A stretch of DNA of 64,000 nucleotides, taken from NCBI GenBank assembly GCA_038131165.1, contig JAYPOZ010000005.1, positions 1-64,000 on the forward strand. Reading direction: 5' to 3'. Each line of letters opens with the position of its first letter. The stretch's first letter is position 1. Source of the stretch: UBA6544 sp038131165. Lineage in GTDB: Bacteria; Pseudomonadota; Alphaproteobacteria; UBA8366. Shown here piece after piece: positions 34,153-41,416 of the stretch. Position numbers and translations under genes: made by a program. The notes under the pieces are model-generated. The model worked only from the letters and a program-made list of their open reading frames with translations, had not been told where the DNA came from and made no database searches.

Positions 34153-34851
34153 ATGGCCGAGAAATTTCATCTGATCAGTTCCGTTACCTGACCCTGGGTC
34201 CAGCGCGCCGTGATCGTGCTGCGTACCAAGGAAGTCGATTTCGACGTTACCTACATCAATCTGCAGGAAAAGCCGGATTGGTTTCTCAAGATCTCGCCGC
34301 ACGGCAAGGTGCCGGTGCTGAATGTCGACGGCCAGCCGCTGTTCGAATCCAACGCCATCGCCGAGTATCTCGACGAGGTCGTCGAGCCGCGCCTGCATCC
34401 GGAAGACCCGATCAAGCGCGCGCGCAACCGGGCTTGGACGGATTTCGTGCCCGATTTTTCGAAAGGGCTGAGCGCCGCTTACCGGCGCGAGACCCTGGCG
34501 GAAATGGAAGCAGGCCGCGAAGACGCGCTTAAGGTTCTCGGCAAGCTCGAGGAGGCGATCAAGACCGAGCGCGGCAACGACGGACCGTTCTTCAACGGCG
34601 ACAAGATTAGCCTGGTCGATGCGGCCTATGCGCCGTTCTTCCAGCGCTTCATGATCGCCGAGGAGAAGTTGCAGACCGGGTTGCTCGACGGATTTCCGCT
34701 GGTGAAGGCCTGGTGCGGAGCCTTGCTCGCGTCGGAATTGGTCACCGGTTCGGTCGCCGATAGTTTCGTGCCGGACTTCAAGGCGGCGATGAAACGTTAC
34801 GGGTATCACATCGGCACCCTGTTCGAGCAGGAAGCCGCCGCGGCGGAATAG
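34153..34851 (+). CDS. Glutathione S-transferase homologue with selenocysteine (UGA at codon 13)
   Basis: 232 aa if UGA at 34189-34191 is read as selenocysteine. The N-terminus reads HLISSVT-U-PWVQRAVIVL; in the family this is CPWVQRA or CPYVQRA, where the Cys is the catalytic thiol of the thioredoxin fold. The rest is a complete GST: KISPHGKVPVLNVDG with the cis-Pro at residue 54, the glutathione-binding Glu65-Ser66 in FESNAIAEYLDE, and an all-helical C-terminal domain. AGGGAGA nine bases before the ATG, and an SECIS-like hairpin right after the UGA, support readthrough. A conventional caller would start at GTG 34210 and lose the active site. Sec-containing GSTs are known from marine metagenomes; function here is probably peroxide or electrophile reduction. 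Confidence 0.85.
34193..34231 (+). promoter_or_regulatory. Candidate bacterial SECIS element in the GST mRNA
   Basis: Immediately after the UGA (34189-34191), CAGCGCG (34201-34207) pairs with CGTGCTG (34215-34221) around the 7-nt loop CCGUGAU, which exposes G and U. The stem extends across small internal loops by GGT/ACC (34197-34199 with 34225-34227) and CCT/AGG (34193-34195 with 34229-34231). The loop begins 17 nt downstream of the UGA, inside the spacing that SelB-dependent elements need. Folded by eye only. Confidence 0.7.
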
Positions 34852-34866
34852 CAGGCGTTCCTCATT

Positions 34867-34901
34867 CCCCAACCCGCTCCCCCGACGGGAGAGGGTTGGG
34901 G
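34867..34901. terminator. Strong hairpin between convergent genes; dispersed-repeat-like terminator
   Basis: CCCCAACCC (34867-34875) pairs with GGGTTGGGG (34893-34901); inside, CTCCC (34877-34881) pairs with GGGAG (34887-34891) around a 5-nt loop. It fills the 59-bp space between the convergent GST and FMN reductase genes. Sequences of the CCCCAACCC-CTCCC-GGGAG-GGGTTGGGG kind are common dispersed intergenic repeats in Proteobacteria. Likely a bidirectional terminator; no second copy is seen in the window. Confidence 0.65.
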
Positions 34902-34910
34902 TGAGAGTTT

Positions 34911-35462
34911 CTAGCTTATCTGCTTCGACCAGGCCGCCAAAGACGCCAGGAGGGCGGTCAGGCGTTCCCCGGTGTCGCTGTCCGTCAGTTTGCCCGAGTC
35001 GTCGAACAGCTTGCCGGCGCCGGGCAGGAACAACTCCGGCTTGTTGATCGGCCGCATGTCGAGGAACACCATCACCTGGCGCAGATGATATTGCGCCCGC
35101 ATGGTGCCGGAGGTGCCGCCCGAACAGCCGAGCATTGCGACCGGCTTGCCGGTGAAGGGATGATCCGGCGGACGCGAAACCCAGTCGACGGCGTTCTTCA
35201 GCACGCCCGGGATCGAATAATTGTACTCCGGCGTGGCGAACAGCAGCGCATCCGCCGACTTGATCTGGGTCCGAAGGGTTTCGACGGAGGCCGGAAATCC
35301 CTTTTGATAGATGTCGTCGTCGTAGACCGGAATACCGGAGATATCGGCGATCTCCACCGTGACCCCGTCCGGCGCGTGTTCCGCGGCGGCGCGGAGTGCC
35401 GCCATGTTGAGCGACGCTTTTCGCAGGCTGCCGCAAATACCCAAGATTTTAGTGTCCGCCAT
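34911..35462 (-). CDS. NADPH-dependent FMN reductase
   Basis: A 183-aa flavodoxin-like reductase (SsuE/ChrR/azoreductase type). GICGSLRKASLN is the FMN phosphate loop (9-20), TPEYNYSIPGVLKNAVDW the conserved substrate-flavin segment, and MLGCSGGTSGTMRAQYHLRQ completes the FMN pocket. These enzymes reduce FMN, quinones or chromate with NADPH. It could supply reduced flavin to the LLM monooxygenases around it, six of which are in this window, although no operon ties it to any of them. Convergent with the GST gene and divergent from the LLM gene at 35583. Confidence 0.92.
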   Translation of the reverse strand: MADTKILGICGSLRKASLNMAALRAAAEHAPDGVTVEIADISGIPVYDDDIYQKGFPASVETLRTQIKSADALLFATPEYNYSIPGVLKNAVDWVSRPPDHPFTGKPVAMLGCSGGTSGTMRAQYHLRQVMVFLDMRPINKPELFLPGAGKLFDDSGKLTDSDTGERLTALLASLAAWSKQIS

Positions 35463-35582
35463 ACGCGTGTCTCCCGTGCATGAGAATGTGTTGCCGAGAC
35501 TCTAATCAGGTGGAAGCTGCATGGACAGTACCGGTCTTGCGAGATTTAATGGGAAAAATCACATTCATCGGGAGCCGCCTAC

Positions 35583-36419
35583 ATGGAAATCGGGGTCTTG
35601 TTCTTTGCCACCGACTATTCGATCGATATCGCCGAACTCGCCGTCGAACTGGAGCAGCGGGGCTTCACGACCTTGCTGCAGCCGGAACACACGCATATTC
35701 CGGCGAGCCGCAAGACGCCGTGGGCCGGCGCCGGCGACCTGCCGCGCGAATACTACTGCACCTACGACCCCTTCGTGGCCCTTTCGTTTGCGGCGGCAGC
35801 GACGAAGACGCTGAAGATCGGTACCGGCATCTGTCTGGTGCCGCAACGCGATCCCATCGTCACCGCGAAGAACGTGGCCAGTATCGACAAGCTGTCGGGC
35901 GGGCGCTTCGTCTTTGGCATCGGCGGCGGATGGAACGTCGACGAGATGGAGAACCACGGGGTGCGGTACAAGACCCGCTTCAGGCAGATGCGGGAGAATA
36001 TTCTCGCGATGAAGCAACTCTGGACCGAGGAGCAGGGCGAATTTCACGGCGAGTTCGTGAATTTCGATCCGGCGTTCTCCGACCCGAAGCCGACGCAGAA
36101 ACCGCACCCGCCGATCCTGCTCGGCGGCGAATCGGACCATACCCTGAAGCGGGTCGTCGAGTATTGCGACGGCTGGTTGCCGCGCGGGCGCGGCGGCTTC
36201 GATCCCGTCGAGGCGAAGCAGCGTCTGACCGCGATGGCCGAGGGAGCGGGCCGGGACCCGGCGTCGCTCTCGCTTACGGTCTTCGGCGCCCCCGCCGACC
36301 GGGCCGAGCTCGACAAATACCGGGCCGCCGGGATCGACGGCGCCTTGCTGCGGATGCCGACGGAAGACCGCGACAGCTGCATGAAGTTGCTCGAGGAATT
36401 CACGCCGCTGGTCAACTGA
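35583..36419 (+). CDS. LLM-class F420/flavin-dependent oxidoreductase
   Basis: A 278-aa luciferase-like TIM barrel, paralogue of 29546-30385. MEIGVLFFATDYSIDIAEL, QPEHTHIPASRKT, GTGICLVPQRDPIVTAKNVA, LSGGRFVFGIGGGWN and PPILLGGESDHTLKRVVEY are shared. It ends 10 bp before the MerB-like selenoprotein gene, so the two are almost certainly co-transcribed and translationally close. That pairing is the best functional hint: a reduced-cofactor oxidoreductase beside a Hg- or Se-type chemistry enzyme. Whether it uses F420 or FMN is not visible. Confidence 0.88.
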   Translation: MEIGVLFFATDYSIDIAELAVELEQRGFTTLLQPEHTHIPASRKTPWAGAGDLPREYYCTYDPFVALSFAAAATKTLKIGTGICLVPQRDPIVTAKNVASIDKLSGGRFVFGIGGGWNVDEMENHGVRYKTRFRQMRENILAMKQLWTEEQGEFHGEFVNFDPAFSDPKPTQKPHPPILLGGESDHTLKRVVEYCDGWLPRGRGGFDPVEAKQRLTAMAEGAGRDPASLSLTVFGAPADRAELDKYRAAGIDGALLRMPTEDRDSCMKLLEEFTPLVN

Positions 36420-36429
36420 GGTTAGAGTC

Positions 36430-37131
36430 ATGGCAGACGCCGCGCAGCTGGATCGAAGCTATCATTTCATTCTCGGATTCATCGTCGAGAATGGAGTGGC
36501 CCCGCATTACACCGAGCTGGCGCGGGAATTCGGGGTCTCTCCCGCCGAAGGGCGTGAACTGCTGCATGAGCTCATGTCGCAGGCCCTGCCCAACTGGCTT
36601 CATCCCGGAACCGACCTGATCGCCTCCTTCGCGCCTTTCAACAACCTGCCGACGCATTATCGGGTCACCGTCGACGGGGAGCGGAAATGGTATGCGCAAT
36701 GCGGTCTCGAGGCGACCGCGATTTCCTGGCTGTTTCCGGGCAAGACCGTGGAGATCGAAGCGCCATGCCTGCAGTCGGGCGCCGAAATGCGGGTCGTCTT
36801 CCGGGACGGCGTGCTGGAGGATACGGCGCCGGAAGGCATCCATTTCTACGTCACCCAGCCGATCAAAAAGTGGCATAACGATATGCCGTTTGCCTGAGCG
36901 AACATGAACCTCTTTCGGTCGAAAGAGGATGCCTTGAAGTGGTCGGGGTTCGTTGCGGGAACGGAGGCCGGCGTGCTGAGCCTGGCGCAGGCGGCCGCGG
37001 TGATGAGCACGCCGCGTCACAGCGCGCGGCTCAACGGCAGCTACGTCTCGTCGCGCCCGGACTTCACGCCGCGCTTCGTCGAAAAGCTGATGGAGGTCAC
37101 CGGCGGTTCGCAATATTGGGACCCGCGCTGA
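36430..37131 (+). CDS. MerB/alkylmercury-lyase homologue with selenocysteine (UGA at codon 156)
   Basis: 233 aa if UGA at 36895-36897 is read as selenocysteine. The N-terminal half is a winged-helix-like domain (LAREFGVSPAEGRELLHELM). Then YAQCGLEA gives Cys91 and Glu94, matching MerB Cys96 and Asp99 (AWCALD); Cys113 matches Cys117; and MPFA-U-ANMNLFRS aligns with FCCHVHFFAS so that Sec156 falls on catalytic Cys159. The downstream part (SKEDALKW, GVLSLAQAAA) continues the family C-terminus in the same frame. A GGUC-loop SECIS hairpin follows the UGA. A normal annotation would give two unrelated-looking ORFs, 36430-36897 and 36904-37131. No merR, merT, merP or merA is nearby, so the natural substrate may not be organomercury. 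Confidence 0.85.
36909..36928 (+). promoter_or_regulatory. Bacterial SECIS element in the MerB-like mRNA
   Basis: CCTCTTTC (36909-36916) and GAAAGAGG (36921-36928) form a perfect 8-bp stem capped by GGUC. The loop starts 20 nt after the UGA (36895-36897). GGUC is the same apical sequence exposed by the E. coli fdhF SECIS that SelB binds. The hairpin lies within coding sequence (Leu-Phe-Arg-Ser-Lys-Glu), as all bacterial SECIS elements do. Very strong support for UGA readthrough. Confidence 0.88.
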
Positions 37132-37146
37132 ACGGGTTCCGCCAGT

Positions 37147-37200
37147 TTCCTTCCAGGATACGAACTTCACGAAGTTCTTAATTTCGTATCCTGGAAGGAA
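37147..37200. repeat. 54-bp inverted repeat with perfect 18-bp arms
   Basis: The arm 37147-37164 is the exact reverse complement of 37183-37200, with an 18-nt loop. Nested in it, GAACTT (37162-37167) and AAGTTC (37172-37177) make a second small hairpin sharing three bases with the arm. It starts 15 bp after the MerB-like stop and ends just before the AAGGGAGAGGGG ribosome site of the amidohydrolase. It could be a terminator, an attenuator, an mRNA stabiliser or a regulator site; there is no clear T-tract. Confidence 0.75.
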
Positions 37201-37217
37201 TTTAAGGGAGAGGGGCC

Positions 37218-38666
37218 ATGGCGATCACGCATTTTTCAAAGGTGGACTGGATCGTCGTTTGGGACGAGGGCCGACAGGGCCATGCGTATCTGACGGGCGG
37301 CGATCTCGTCTTCGAGGGCAACACGGTCACCCATGTCGGCGCCGGCTACGACGGCCCCGCCGACACCGTGATCGCCGGCGCCGGGCTGTGCCTCCTGCCG
37401 GGTTTCGTCGACATTCACGCGCACCCGGCGACCGAGGTATTCTACCGCGGACTGCGCGAGGATCACAGCGTTCCCGAACATTACATGAGCGGTTTGTACG
37501 AGCGGTCCTGCGCCTATTCGGCGCATATCGACCGGGACCTGCTGCCTTACGGAGCGGAGGTTTCCTATGCGGAACTGATGCTGAGCGGCGTGACCACGCT
37601 GGTCGACATCACGGCCCCCTATCCGGGCTGGATCGACGTGATGGCGCGCTCCGGCCTTCGGATGTACGCGGCGCCCACCTTCGAGACCTCGCGCTGGACC
37701 CGCGACAACGTCCATCAGCTGAAATTCATCGAGGACGTGCAAAAAGGCGAGCAGGGATTTGCCGCCGCGCTGGAGGTGATCGACGCGGCGCGCGCGCACC
37801 CGAGCGGCCGTCTCGACGGGATCGTCTCGCCGTCGACCATCGACAAGGTGACGCCTGACCTGCTGGTCGCCAGCCATGCGGAGGCGAAGAAGCGCGGACT
37901 GCCCTGGACGACCCACACCAGCCAATCGGTGCTGGAATTCAATATCATGGTGGAGCGCCACGGGATGACGCCGATCCAGTTCCTCGCCGAGCGCGGCCTG
38001 CTCGGCAAAGGGACGATCCTCGGCCATGCGATTCTGCCGGACGACAGTTCCTGGATCGGCTGGCACAGCCGCACCGATGTGGCATTGCTCGGCGACAGCG
38101 GCACCGCCGTGGCGCATTGCCCGACCCCGTTCATGCGGTACGGCACGGTCATGGAAAGCTTCGGTCGCTATCGCGACGCCGGCGTTGTGCTCGGCATCGG
38201 CACCGACACGATCCCCCATAATTTCATCGAAGACATGCGCTCGGCGGCGATCCTGGGCCGGGTCGCGGCGCACAGCGGGAAAACAGCCTCGACAGGCGAT
38301 GTGTTTCATGCCGGCACGGCGGGCGGCGCCAAGGCCTTGATGCGCGACGATATCGGCCGCCTCGCGGTCGGATCGAAAGCCGATATCGTGGTCGTGGACT
38401 GCACCCACCCGATGATGCTGCCGTCGCGCGATCCGCTGGCCTGCCTGATCCATTCGGCCGCCGACCGCGCGGTCAAGGACGTGTATATCGACGGCCGGCA
38501 GGTGGTGAAGGACCGACAGGTGCTGACGCTCGACCGTCAGGCGGCGGCGGAGCGCATTGTCGCGGGACAGGTGCGGATGGAGGCGGCGGTTGCGGGAACC
38601 GATTTCTTGGGGCGCTCAAGCCGAGAGATCGCGCCGCTGTCGCTGCCGCCGGCGGGCGTAGGCTAG
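37218..38666 (+). CDS. TRZ/ATZ-type amidohydrolase
   Basis: A 482-aa metal-dependent hydrolase, same length as and paralogous to 6317-7765: both open with a DWIV-WD motif and share VDIHAHP (His68, His70), GHAILPDD, AHCPTPFMRYG, GTDTIPHNFIEDMR and LAVGSKADIVVVD. Histidines and Asp complete the mononuclear metal site. Likely deamination or hydrolytic dehalogenation/deamidation of a heterocycle or amide; substrate unknown. Strong ribosome site AGGGAGAGGGG just downstream of the 54-bp inverted repeat. It may be co-transcribed with the upstream selenoprotein if the repeat does not terminate. Confidence 0.88.
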   Translation: MAITHFSKVDWIVVWDEGRQGHAYLTGGDLVFEGNTVTHVGAGYDGPADTVIAGAGLCLLPGFVDIHAHPATEVFYRGLREDHSVPEHYMSGLYERSCAYSAHIDRDLLPYGAEVSYAELMLSGVTTLVDITAPYPGWIDVMARSGLRMYAAPTFETSRWTRDNVHQLKFIEDVQKGEQGFAAALEVIDAARAHPSGRLDGIVSPSTIDKVTPDLLVASHAEAKKRGLPWTTHTSQSVLEFNIMVERHGMTPIQFLAERGLLGKGTILGHAILPDDSSWIGWHSRTDVALLGDSGTAVAHCPTPFMRYGTVMESFGRYRDAGVVLGIGTDTIPHNFIEDMRSAAILGRVAAHSGKTASTGDVFHAGTAGGAKALMRDDIGRLAVGSKADIVVVDCTHPMMLPSRDPLACLIHSAADRAVKDVYIDGRQVVKDRQVLTLDRQAAAERIVAGQVRMEAAVAGTDFLGRSSREIAPLSLPPAGVG

Positions 38667-38738
38667 GGTTATCACCTATTTCTCGGCTCGACCGGCGCTG
38701 CTAACACCTTCGGCGCGCCGTCGCGATAGGAAGAAGCG

Positions 38739-40001
38739 ATGAATGAATTCCCGAACGGAGAGAGCGAAAGCGAGCGGATGAAGCTCCGCGCCGAGAACGC
38801 CGAACTGCGCCAGCGGATTGCCGATCTGGAAGCGCGTTTGGCGTCGTCGTCGGCGAGCCGGGAGAGCGGGGAGGAGAGCGCACAGAAACAGCTCGCCTTT
38901 CTGCAGACGCTGATCGATGTGGTGCCGGTGCCGATTTTCTATAAGGACGCGACCCATCGCTATCTGGGCTGCAACTCCGCTTTCGAGGTTTTCCTGGGCC
39001 GCAGCAAGGCGGAGATTGTCTACCATGGTGTCGAGGATGTTGCCCCCGGCGATTTGGCGGCGGTCTACCGGGCGGCGGATACGGCGTTGCTGGAGCGCGG
39101 CGGCACGCAGGTTTACGAAACGCAGGTCAGCGATGCCAATGGCGAGCGGCGCGACGTGGTCTTTCACAAGGCCGTTTTCGACGGCGAAGATGGGCGCTCG
39201 GCCGGCTTGATCGGCATCATTCTGGACATTACCGATCACAAACGCTTCGAGCGCGAGCTCAAGCTTTCGAAAGAGCGGGTTGAGTTCGCCAATCGCAGCA
39301 TGACCGAGTTTCTCGCCAATATGAGCCACGAGTTGCGCACGCCGCTGAATTCCATCATCGGGTTTTCGGACGTAATGAGGACCGAGACTTTCGGTCCGAT
39401 CGCGCAGCCGCAGTATCGCGAGTATGTCGGCAATATTCACGCGTCGGGCACTCATCTTTTGGCATTGATCAGTGAAATTCTGGACGTCTCGAAGATCGAA
39501 GCCGGAGAACTCGTGTTGGATGTCGGCCCGGTCGATGTGCCGCAATTGGCGGTATTCTGTCTCGATATGGTGCGGGAGCGGGCCGAGCGGGCGGAATTGC
39601 AGGTGACTTCGGAAATCGATCCGGTGCTTCAAACGATTCAGGCCGACGGGCTGAGGGTGAAGCAGATTTTGCTCAATCTCCTTTCGAACGCCATTAAGTT
39701 TACGCCCGGTGGCGGCGCGGTCGTCCTGCGGATCGAGCCGGAGCAAGGCAATCGCATCCGCTTCACGGTCAGCGACAGCGGCATCGGCATTCCCGAAGAC
39801 GAGCTGGCGCGCGTGGTGCAACCCTTCGTGCAAGGATCGACGAATCCGTCGCATCGCCAGATGGGCAGCGGTCTCGGGCTTAGCCTCGCGCGGTCGCTGA
39901 GCGAACTCCACGGCGGCACGTTGGAAATCGACAGTACCGTTGGCGAAGGCACAAAGGTCACGGTTCGACTGCCGCGCGATCAGCGCTCTGCGCGCGGCTG
40001 A
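38739..40001 (+). CDS. Soluble PAS-domain sensor histidine kinase
   Basis: A 420-aa cytosolic kinase without membrane helices. A coiled coil (about 8-45, ERMKLRAENAELRQRIADLE) leads into one PAS domain (about 50-170), then HisKA with His197 in FLANMSHELRTPLNSIIGFS, and HATPase with NLLSNAIKFTPGGG, DSGIGIPEDELARV and GSGLGLSLARS. The core resembles the kinase at 4195-6228. No partner regulator is adjacent. GGAAGAAGCG precedes the ATG. It probably senses an internal redox or ligand cue through the PAS domain (inference). Confidence 0.92.
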   Translation: MNEFPNGESESERMKLRAENAELRQRIADLEARLASSSASRESGEESAQKQLAFLQTLIDVVPVPIFYKDATHRYLGCNSAFEVFLGRSKAEIVYHGVEDVAPGDLAAVYRAADTALLERGGTQVYETQVSDANGERRDVVFHKAVFDGEDGRSAGLIGIILDITDHKRFERELKLSKERVEFANRSMTEFLANMSHELRTPLNSIIGFSDVMRTETFGPIAQPQYREYVGNIHASGTHLLALISEILDVSKIEAGELVLDVGPVDVPQLAVFCLDMVRERAERAELQVTSEIDPVLQTIQADGLRVKQILLNLLSNAIKFTPGGGAVVLRIEPEQGNRIRFTVSDSGIGIPEDELARVVQPFVQGSTNPSHRQMGSGLGLSLARSLSELHGGTLEIDSTVGEGTKVTVRLPRDQRSARG

Positions 40002-40109
40002 GAAGGTGCGCGCGCGCTAGATTGGCGCCGGCCTCCCCGTCGCCCTAGATGTCTATCAGGAAGGGGCCGCCATGCGCGGTCTTGTTTGGGCATTTGCAGG
40101 AGGGTCGCC

Positions 40110-40487
40110 ATGCGCGTCGTCACGTTGAAGGATATTCCGGAAATCGATCTTGGAGAGGCCGTGCCGGTCCCTGGTTGGACCGGCGGCGAAGTGCGCCGCT
40201 CGCGGCAGAACATTATCGAGCCGGGCGACTCCGAGAATTACAATTGCAGCGTCGTCAATTTCACCAAGGGCTCGACCACCGGCTGGCACGTTCACGACTG
40301 CGACCAGATCCTCGTGGTGGTGCATGGCTCGGGGATCGTCGCCACCGAGACGGAAGAGCGCGAGATCAACGTCGGCGACGTCGTTCACGTCAAGGCGGGC
40401 GAGAATCACTGGCACGGCGCCAAGGCCGATACGGTGATGGGGCATATCACCGTGACCCTGCGCGGCAGCAAAGCCGTCTTCGCCTAA
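40110..40487 (+). CDS. Single-domain cupin protein
   Basis: A 125-aa cupin. The two motifs are visible: GWHVHDCDQILVVVHGSGIV (motif 1, with His-His and Glu-like metal positions) and VGDVVHVKAGENHWHGA (motif 2). No catalytic assignment can be made; small cupins act as metal-dependent isomerases, dioxygenases or binding proteins. ATG at 40110 follows GCAGGAGGG. Eleven bp separate its stop from the LLM gene at 40499, so the two are co-transcribed and may act on the same substrate. Confidence 0.85.
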   Translation: MRVVTLKDIPEIDLGEAVPVPGWTGGEVRRSRQNIIEPGDSENYNCSVVNFTKGSTTGWHVHDCDQILVVVHGSGIVATETEEREINVGDVVHVKAGENHWHGAKADTVMGHITVTLRGSKAVFA

Positions 40488-40498
40488 GGGCCGCAAGG

Positions 40499-41416
40499 AT
40501 GAAAGCCGGCGTCAATCTGATCAACTTCGGCCCTTCGGCCAATCCCGTGAACCTGCGCCGCTGGGTGCGCGTCGTCGAAGGGTTGGGGTTTCACTCGCTG
40601 CTGACCTCGGACCATATCGCGGTGACGCCCGATGTCTCTTCGCGCTATCCGGCGCCGCTCTACGAGCCGATCAGCACCCTCGGCTGGCTGGCGGGTATTA
40701 CCGACAGGATCGAGATCGGCACCACGGTCATCATCGTGCCGTATCGCAGCCCGCTGGAGACCGCCCGGGCGCTGGCCAATATCGACCAGCTCAGCGGCGG
40801 GCGCCTCATCTTCGGCGTCGGCGTCGGCTGGGCGCAGGAGGAATTCGCGGCACTCGGGCTCGACTACCGCAAGCGCGGCGCGATGACCGACGAGTATCTG
40901 GCCGCGATCAAGCAGTTGTGGACGGAGGACGTAGCCAGCTTCGAGGGCGCCTACGTGCGTTACAGCGGCGTCGATACGGCGCCGCGCCCGGTGCGCCAAC
41001 CGCACCCGCCGATCTGGGTCGGCGGCTCGAGCGACGCCGCGCTGCGCCGCGCCATCCGGCTCGGCGACGCCTGGCACCCGATCCGCATCCGCGAAGAGGG
41101 ACTGCGCAAGGAGGGCATTCCCCGACTGCAGGCATTGGCGGCGGAAGAGGGCCTGCCGGTGCCGGCGCTCTGTCCGCGCATCCGGTTGCGCCTGCTGGAG
41201 ACGCCGGCGGACGACGCGACCCGGGTGATGGGCGAAGGCACCGCCGATCAGGTGCACCGCGATCTTGCCGCGCTCGAGGAGATGGGCTGCGCGCATGTCC
41301 TGCTGGACACCTATTTCGAGGACATCGAAGCGACCCGCAATGTCGAGGCGTCGTGGCGCATGCTGGCGACGGTGGCTGAGCGGATGCTGGACCTCGACGG
41401 CGAGTGCGTGCGCTAG
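40499..41416 (+). CDS. LLM-class F420-dependent-type oxidoreductase
   Basis: A 305-aa luciferase-like protein. MKAGVNLINFGPSANPVNLR, TTVIIVPYRSPLETARALAN, LSGGRLIFGVGVGW and QPHPPIWVGGSSDAALRRAI are typical of the F420-type clade. The frame is open upstream, but the ATG at 40499 follows AAGGGCCGCAAGG and starts the conserved region, overlapping nothing. Together with the cupin it makes a two-gene unit. Its stop shares the four bases CTAG with the convergent PRISE-like gene. Confidence 0.88.
   Translation: MKAGVNLINFGPSANPVNLRRWVRVVEGLGFHSLLTSDHIAVTPDVSSRYPAPLYEPISTLGWLAGITDRIEIGTTVIIVPYRSPLETARALANIDQLSGGRLIFGVGVGWAQEEFAALGLDYRKRGAMTDEYLAAIKQLWTEDVASFEGAYVRYSGVDTAPRPVRQPHPPIWVGGSSDAALRRAIRLGDAWHPIRIREEGLRKEGIPRLQALAAEEGLPVPALCPRIRLRLLETPADDATRVMGEGTADQVHRDLAALEEMGCAHVLLDTYFEDIEATRNVEASWRMLATVAERMLDLDGECVR

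Noticed and set aside
34210..34851. GST gene starting at GTG 34210 (213 aa)
   Set aside because: This start has no ribosome site and removes the first beta strand and active-site motif of the thioredoxin fold; ATG 34153 with AGGGAGA, the in-frame UGA at the Cys position and the SECIS hairpin explain the sequence better.
36430..37131. Two separate hypothetical genes (36430-36897 and 36904-37131), or a pseudogene with a nonsense mutation
   Set aside because: Both parts are in the same frame and align to one MerB-type protein; the stop sits at the catalytic Cys and is followed by a GGUC-loop hairpin. Nothing else in the gene is degraded.
36430..37131. Part of a mercury-resistance (mer) operon
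   Set aside because: No merR, merT, merP, merC or merA homologue is seen on either side; only the lyase-like gene is present.
37147..37200. Terminal repeats of an insertion sequence or an integron attC site
   Set aside because: No transposase or integrase, no target duplication, and the arms are adjacent rather than flanking a gene.
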